DNA of 64,000 nt from SHNJ01 sp964458615 (GTDB taxonomy: Bacteria > Pseudomonadota > Alphaproteobacteria > SHNJ01), in NCBI GenBank assembly GCA_964458615.1, contig CAYWJR010000002.1, positions 14,297 through 78,296 on the forward strand, written 5' to 3'. The position numbers were made by a program, and so were the translations under genes. This document shows positions 61,034 to 64,000 of this stretch, in pieces (position 1 is the first letter of the stretch; every line of letters starts with the position of its first letter). The notes beneath the pieces were generated by a model that saw only the letters and a list, made by a program, of their open reading frames with translations, made no database searches and was not told the origin of the DNA.

Positions 61034-62830
61034 TTACGCCGCCTCGCCCGCTTTTTTAACAGGCGGCAGATTCAATTTGATGTGCAATTCTTTTAACCGC
61101 GCCGGATCGACTTCGGCCGGGGCGTTCATCAATAAATCCTCGGCGCGTTGGTTCATCGGGAATGCGACCACTTCGCGGATATTTGGCGTGTCGGCCAACA
61201 ACATCACCATGCGGTCGATGCCTGGCGCGGATCCGCCGTGCGGCGGCGCGCCGTATTTAAATGCGTTCAACAAACCGCTGAATTTTTCTTCGACGACTTC
61301 TTTGCCATATCCGGCGATTTCAAATGCCTTATACATAACTTCGGGCAAATGGTTGCGGATCGCGCCGGACGATAATTCGATACCGTTGCACACAATGTCA
61401 TATTGAAACGCCTTGATGGTCAATGGATCTTTGTTGATCAACGCGTCCATTCCGCCTTGTGGCATGGAAAACGGGTTGTGCGAAAAATCGACCTTTTTCA
61501 AATCTTCGTTCCATTCGAACATCGGGAAATCGACGACCCAACAGAAACGGAATGCGTTTTCTTCGATCAATTTCAAATCCTCGCCCATTTTCTTGATCGC
61601 GCCGGCGACCAATTTGCATGCGGGATCTTTTTTATCGCAAACGAAAAACACCGCATCGCCTTCGGCGGCTTTGGTGATTTGTTTCAATTGCGCCAAACGC
61701 GGTTCATCGATGAATTTGGCAATCGGGCCTTTCGCCTGGCCGTCGGCCAATGTGATATAACCTAAACCCGGCGCGCCCTGTTCCTTGGCCCAATCGTTCA
61801 ATTTGTCAAAGAAACTGCGCGGTTGCGCGGCAACGCCGGCAACACGGATACCGCGTACAATAGCGCCTTTTTCAATCGCGCCCGCGAATGCCTGGAACGT
61901 CGATCCACGAAATACATCGGTGATGTCTTCGGCGGTCAATGGATTGCGCAAATCCGGCTTATCGCAACCATAATGCAACATCGCATCGTCATACGCGATC
62001 ATCGGAAACGGCAAATCGGTGATTTTGCGGCCTTTTCCGAATTCGGAAAATACGCCATGCAAAATCGGTGAAATGGTATTGAAAATGTCTTCTTGGGTTA
62101 CAAAGCTCATTTCAAAATCGAGCTGGTAAAACTCGCCCGGCGATCTGTCGGCGCGCGCGTCTTCGTCCCTGAAACACGGGGCGATTTGGAAATAACGGTC
62201 AAATCCCGCGACCATCAGCAATTGTTTGAACATTTGCGGCGCCTGAGGCAACGCGTAAAATTTTCCCGGATGAACGCGGGATGGAACCAAATAATCGCGC
62301 GCGCCTTCTGGGGACGATGCGGTCAAAATCGGGGTTTGGAATTCGGTGAATCCCGATTCAATCATGCGGCGGCGCAAGGACGATATGACCTGGCTGCGCA
62401 AAACGATGTTGTTATGAATAACCTCGCGGCGCAAATCCAAAAACCGGTAACGCAGGCGGGTTTCTTCGGGAAATTCCAAATCGCTGTTGACCTGCAATGG
62501 CAAAACATCGGATACGGAATTGACCGCCAGATCCTGGATAGAAAATTCGATTTCGCCGGTTGGAACCTTCGAATTCACGGTTTCAGGGGTACGGGCGATG
62601 ATTTTACCGGTAACTGTAATCACGCTTTCGTTGCGCAAATCGGCGGCTTTTTTGAAAAGCGGGCTGTCGGAGTTAATAACGCACTGGGTAATCCCATAAT
62701 GATCGCGCAAATCGATAAACAACAATTGGCCGTGATCGCGCATACGGTGAACCCAGCCCGATAATTTAGCCGTTTGTCCAACGTGGGTTTTCCGCAATTC
62801 GCCACATGTATGGGTGCGATACTGATGCAT
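61034..62830 (-). CDS. aspS: aspartyl-tRNA synthetase
   Basis: 598 aa, bacterial type. N-terminal OB-fold anticodon domain (about 1-105, LSGWVHRMRDHGQLLFIDLRD in part), class II motif 2 FRDEDARADRSPGEFYQLD, bacterial GAD insertion (about 285-415), motif 3 GGSAPGIDRMVMLL. Ends with RAEDLLMNAPAEVDPARLKE. GGAG lies 9 nt before the ATG. Charges tRNA-Asp; many alphaproteobacterial enzymes also charge tRNA-Asn, and this cannot be decided here. Confidence 0.97.
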   Translation of the reverse strand: MHQYRTHTCGELRKTHVGQTAKLSGWVHRMRDHGQLLFIDLRDHYGITQCVINSDSPLFKKAADLRNESVITVTGKIIARTPETVNSKVPTGEIEFSIQDLAVNSVSDVLPLQVNSDLEFPEETRLRYRFLDLRREVIHNNIVLRSQVISSLRRRMIESGFTEFQTPILTASSPEGARDYLVPSRVHPGKFYALPQAPQMFKQLLMVAGFDRYFQIAPCFRDEDARADRSPGEFYQLDFEMSFVTQEDIFNTISPILHGVFSEFGKGRKITDLPFPMIAYDDAMLHYGCDKPDLRNPLTAEDITDVFRGSTFQAFAGAIEKGAIVRGIRVAGVAAQPRSFFDKLNDWAKEQGAPGLGYITLADGQAKGPIAKFIDEPRLAQLKQITKAAEGDAVFFVCDKKDPACKLVAGAIKKMGEDLKLIEENAFRFCWVVDFPMFEWNEDLKKVDFSHNPFSMPQGGMDALINKDPLTIKAFQYDIVCNGIELSSGAIRNHLPEVMYKAFEIAGYGKEVVEEKFSGLLNAFKYGAPPHGGSAPGIDRMVMLLADTPNIREVVAFPMNQRAEDLLMNAPAEVDPARLKELHIKLNLPPVKKAGEAA

Positions 62831-62899
62831 AACTTATTCTCCGCTTTATATTTGTGTACTAAACCGCTATAGATACTATGTTTTTACGATGTTTCCAAC

Positions 62900-62915
62900 C
62901 CCCTTTGCAAAGGGG
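62900..62915. repeat. 16-bp perfect palindrome between aspS and rnd
   Basis: CCCCTTTGCAAAGGGG, perfectly self-complementary, in the 109-bp divergent gap. It could be an operator for either promoter or a short hairpin in the rnd leader. Confidence 0.5.
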
Positions 62916-62939
62916 CCCAAATATAGATAGTTTTAAATA

Positions 62940-64000
62940 ATGATTATCACCACAACCGCTGAACTGGCCAAATATTGCGCGCAATGGGCCAAAGAACCAT
63001 ACATTACCGTCGATACGGAATTCATGCGGGAAAAAACCTATTGGCCCATATTGTGCCTGATTCAGGTTGGATCCAGCCAGGGTGCCATTGCCATCGATCC
63101 CATGGCGGCTGGATTGGATTTACAGCCATTTTGGGAAATATTGCAAAATCAGTCGGTCACAAAGGTATTTCACGCCGCCCGCCAGGACGTAGAAATTTTT
63201 GTCAAATTATCCGGCCATGTGCCGAAACCGATGGTGGATACCCAAGTTGCGGCGATGGTAACGGGATACGGCGAACAAGCCAGTTATGAATCGCTGGTGC
63301 AAAAATTGTGCGGCAAGGATATTGATAAATCCATGCGTTTCACCGATTGGTCGCAACGCCCATTGACCGAAGCGCACATCAATTACGCGCTTGGCGACGT
63401 TACCCATTTGCGCACCGTTTATGAAAAAATTTACGAACGCGCGCAAAAATTGGGGCGCGTCGATTGGATGATGGAAGAAATGGATACATTGTCCAACCCG
63501 CAAACATATATCGTGGAACCATACAGCCAATGGGAACGGATCCGGTCGCGCACGCAAAAACCCAAATTTTTGGCGTATTTGCGGGAATTGGCGGCGTGGC
63601 GTGAAACCGCGGCGCAAACACGCAACGTGCCGCGCGGACGCATTTGCAAAGACGATGCGTTGCTTGAAATCGTCGCGCACCCGCCGCAAGACATCGCCGA
63701 TTTCGAACGGTACCGCCATGCGCGCGGCATGATCAGCAACCGCGACAAACCGGAAATTATCGCCGCAAGCAAACGGGCGGCGCAATTGCCGTCCGATCAA
63801 TGGCCGCAGGTGGAAACCCCTCGCCCACTAAGCCAGCATCAGGCCGCATTATCGGAATTGTTACGTGTTTTATTGCGCATCAAATCGGATGAAAACGGCG
63901 TTGCCGCAAAATTGATCGCCACATCCGACGACATCGAGCAAATCGTGCGCGGCCAGGACGAGCAATGCACCGCGTTGCGCGGATGGCGCATGGACGTATT
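62940..64000 (+). CDS. rnd: ribonuclease D, N-terminal part
   Basis: 353 codons are visible with no stop before the window end. DEDDy exonuclease motifs: Exo I VDTEFMRE, Exo II VFHAARQDVEIF, Exo III YALGDVTHL, then the HRDC domain (QKPKFLAYLRELAAWRE onwards) and the start of the second HRDC-like region. Trims 3' ends of tRNA and other stable RNAs. The ATG at 62940 opens directly with IITTTAELAKYCAQW, as usual. RNase D is about 370-390 aa, so only the last few dozen residues are missing. Confidence 0.93.
   Translation, partial: MIITTTAELAKYCAQWAKEPYITVDTEFMREKTYWPILCLIQVGSSQGAIAIDPMAAGLDLQPFWEILQNQSVTKVFHAARQDVEIFVKLSGHVPKPMVDTQVAAMVTGYGEQASYESLVQKLCGKDIDKSMRFTDWSQRPLTEAHINYALGDVTHLRTVYEKIYERAQKLGRVDWMMEEMDTLSNPQTYIVEPYSQWERIRSRTQKPKFLAYLRELAAWRETAAQTRNVPRGRICKDDALLEIVAHPPQDIADFERYRHARGMISNRDKPEIIAASKRAAQLPSDQWPQVETPRPLSQHQAALSELLRVLLRIKSDENGVAAKLIATSDDIEQIVRGQDEQCTALRGWRMDV

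Noticed and set aside
62093..62764. 223-codon plus-strand frame opposite aspS
   Set aside because: Antisense shadow of a highly conserved synthetase, with no start site or recognisable domain.

Overview
The window is a stretch of bacterial chromosome, most likely from an alphaproteobacterium. The evidence is a divK-pleD gene pair with adjacent GGDEF genes, a ydbH-ynbE-ydbL operon, a bacterial cytoplasmic-type L33, and a cyclopropane-fatty-acid/photolyase operon of a type known in alpha- and gammaproteobacteria. Base composition is moderate and coding is dense, with many 1-50 nt gene overlaps and repeated use of TTG/GTG starts. A run of 100 N at 4675-4774 marks a scaffold join, so this is a draft assembly and the sequences either side of it need not be adjacent.

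Layout. 1-4.7 kb: end of a SOUL haem-binding gene, then on the minus strand a TerC-type membrane protein abutting a voltage-gated cation channel with a Ca-channel-like filter, two small proteins, and a LysR regulator divergent from an SbtA-like bicarbonate permease cut by the gap. 5.1-10.4 kb: an RHS locus with a secreted 1486-aa RHS/YD-repeat protein, an AT-rich tail, a TPR partner gene and a displaced fragment of the RHS core. 10.5-22.2 kb: a two-component system followed by ten tightly packed genes: FAD oxidoreductase, DUF1365, CFA-synthase-like methyltransferase, chalcone-isomerase-like protein, GPH transporter, DUF3833 lipoprotein, SDR, Old Yellow Enzyme, glutathione peroxidase and FeS photolyase-like protein. 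This looks like a lipid-modification and light/oxidant-stress operon. 22.3-38.8 kb: mostly housekeeping and stress genes: two ABC-F ATPases, a DUF1800/DUF1501 pair, a cold-shock protein and DEAD-box helicase, an LplT-like MFS protein, Ohr, pirin and OsmC, the YdbH-YnbE-YdbL lipid-bridge operon, and a TrmH-family methylase.

38.8-51.7 kb is the most unusual part, a surface/secretion island. A minus-strand operon encodes a 723-aa Asp-rich, Cys-containing protein without RTX repeats, two ABC exporter proteins with degenerate ATPase motifs, an HlyD adaptor, and a pseudo-receiver/ATPase regulator. Next to it lies a compact chaperone-usher pilus locus (chaperone, TcfC-like usher, two small paralogous pilins), with the chaperone on the opposite strand. 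I infer a type I secretion system with its own novel substrate, possibly working with the pilus in attachment or biofilm formation.

52-64 kb: MoeB-rhodanese, S41 peptidase, rpmG, L-asparaginase, pleD, divK, another diguanylate cyclase, three uncharacterised genes, aspS, and the start of rnd, which runs off the window. I saw no tRNA or rRNA genes, no CRISPR array and no insertion sequence.
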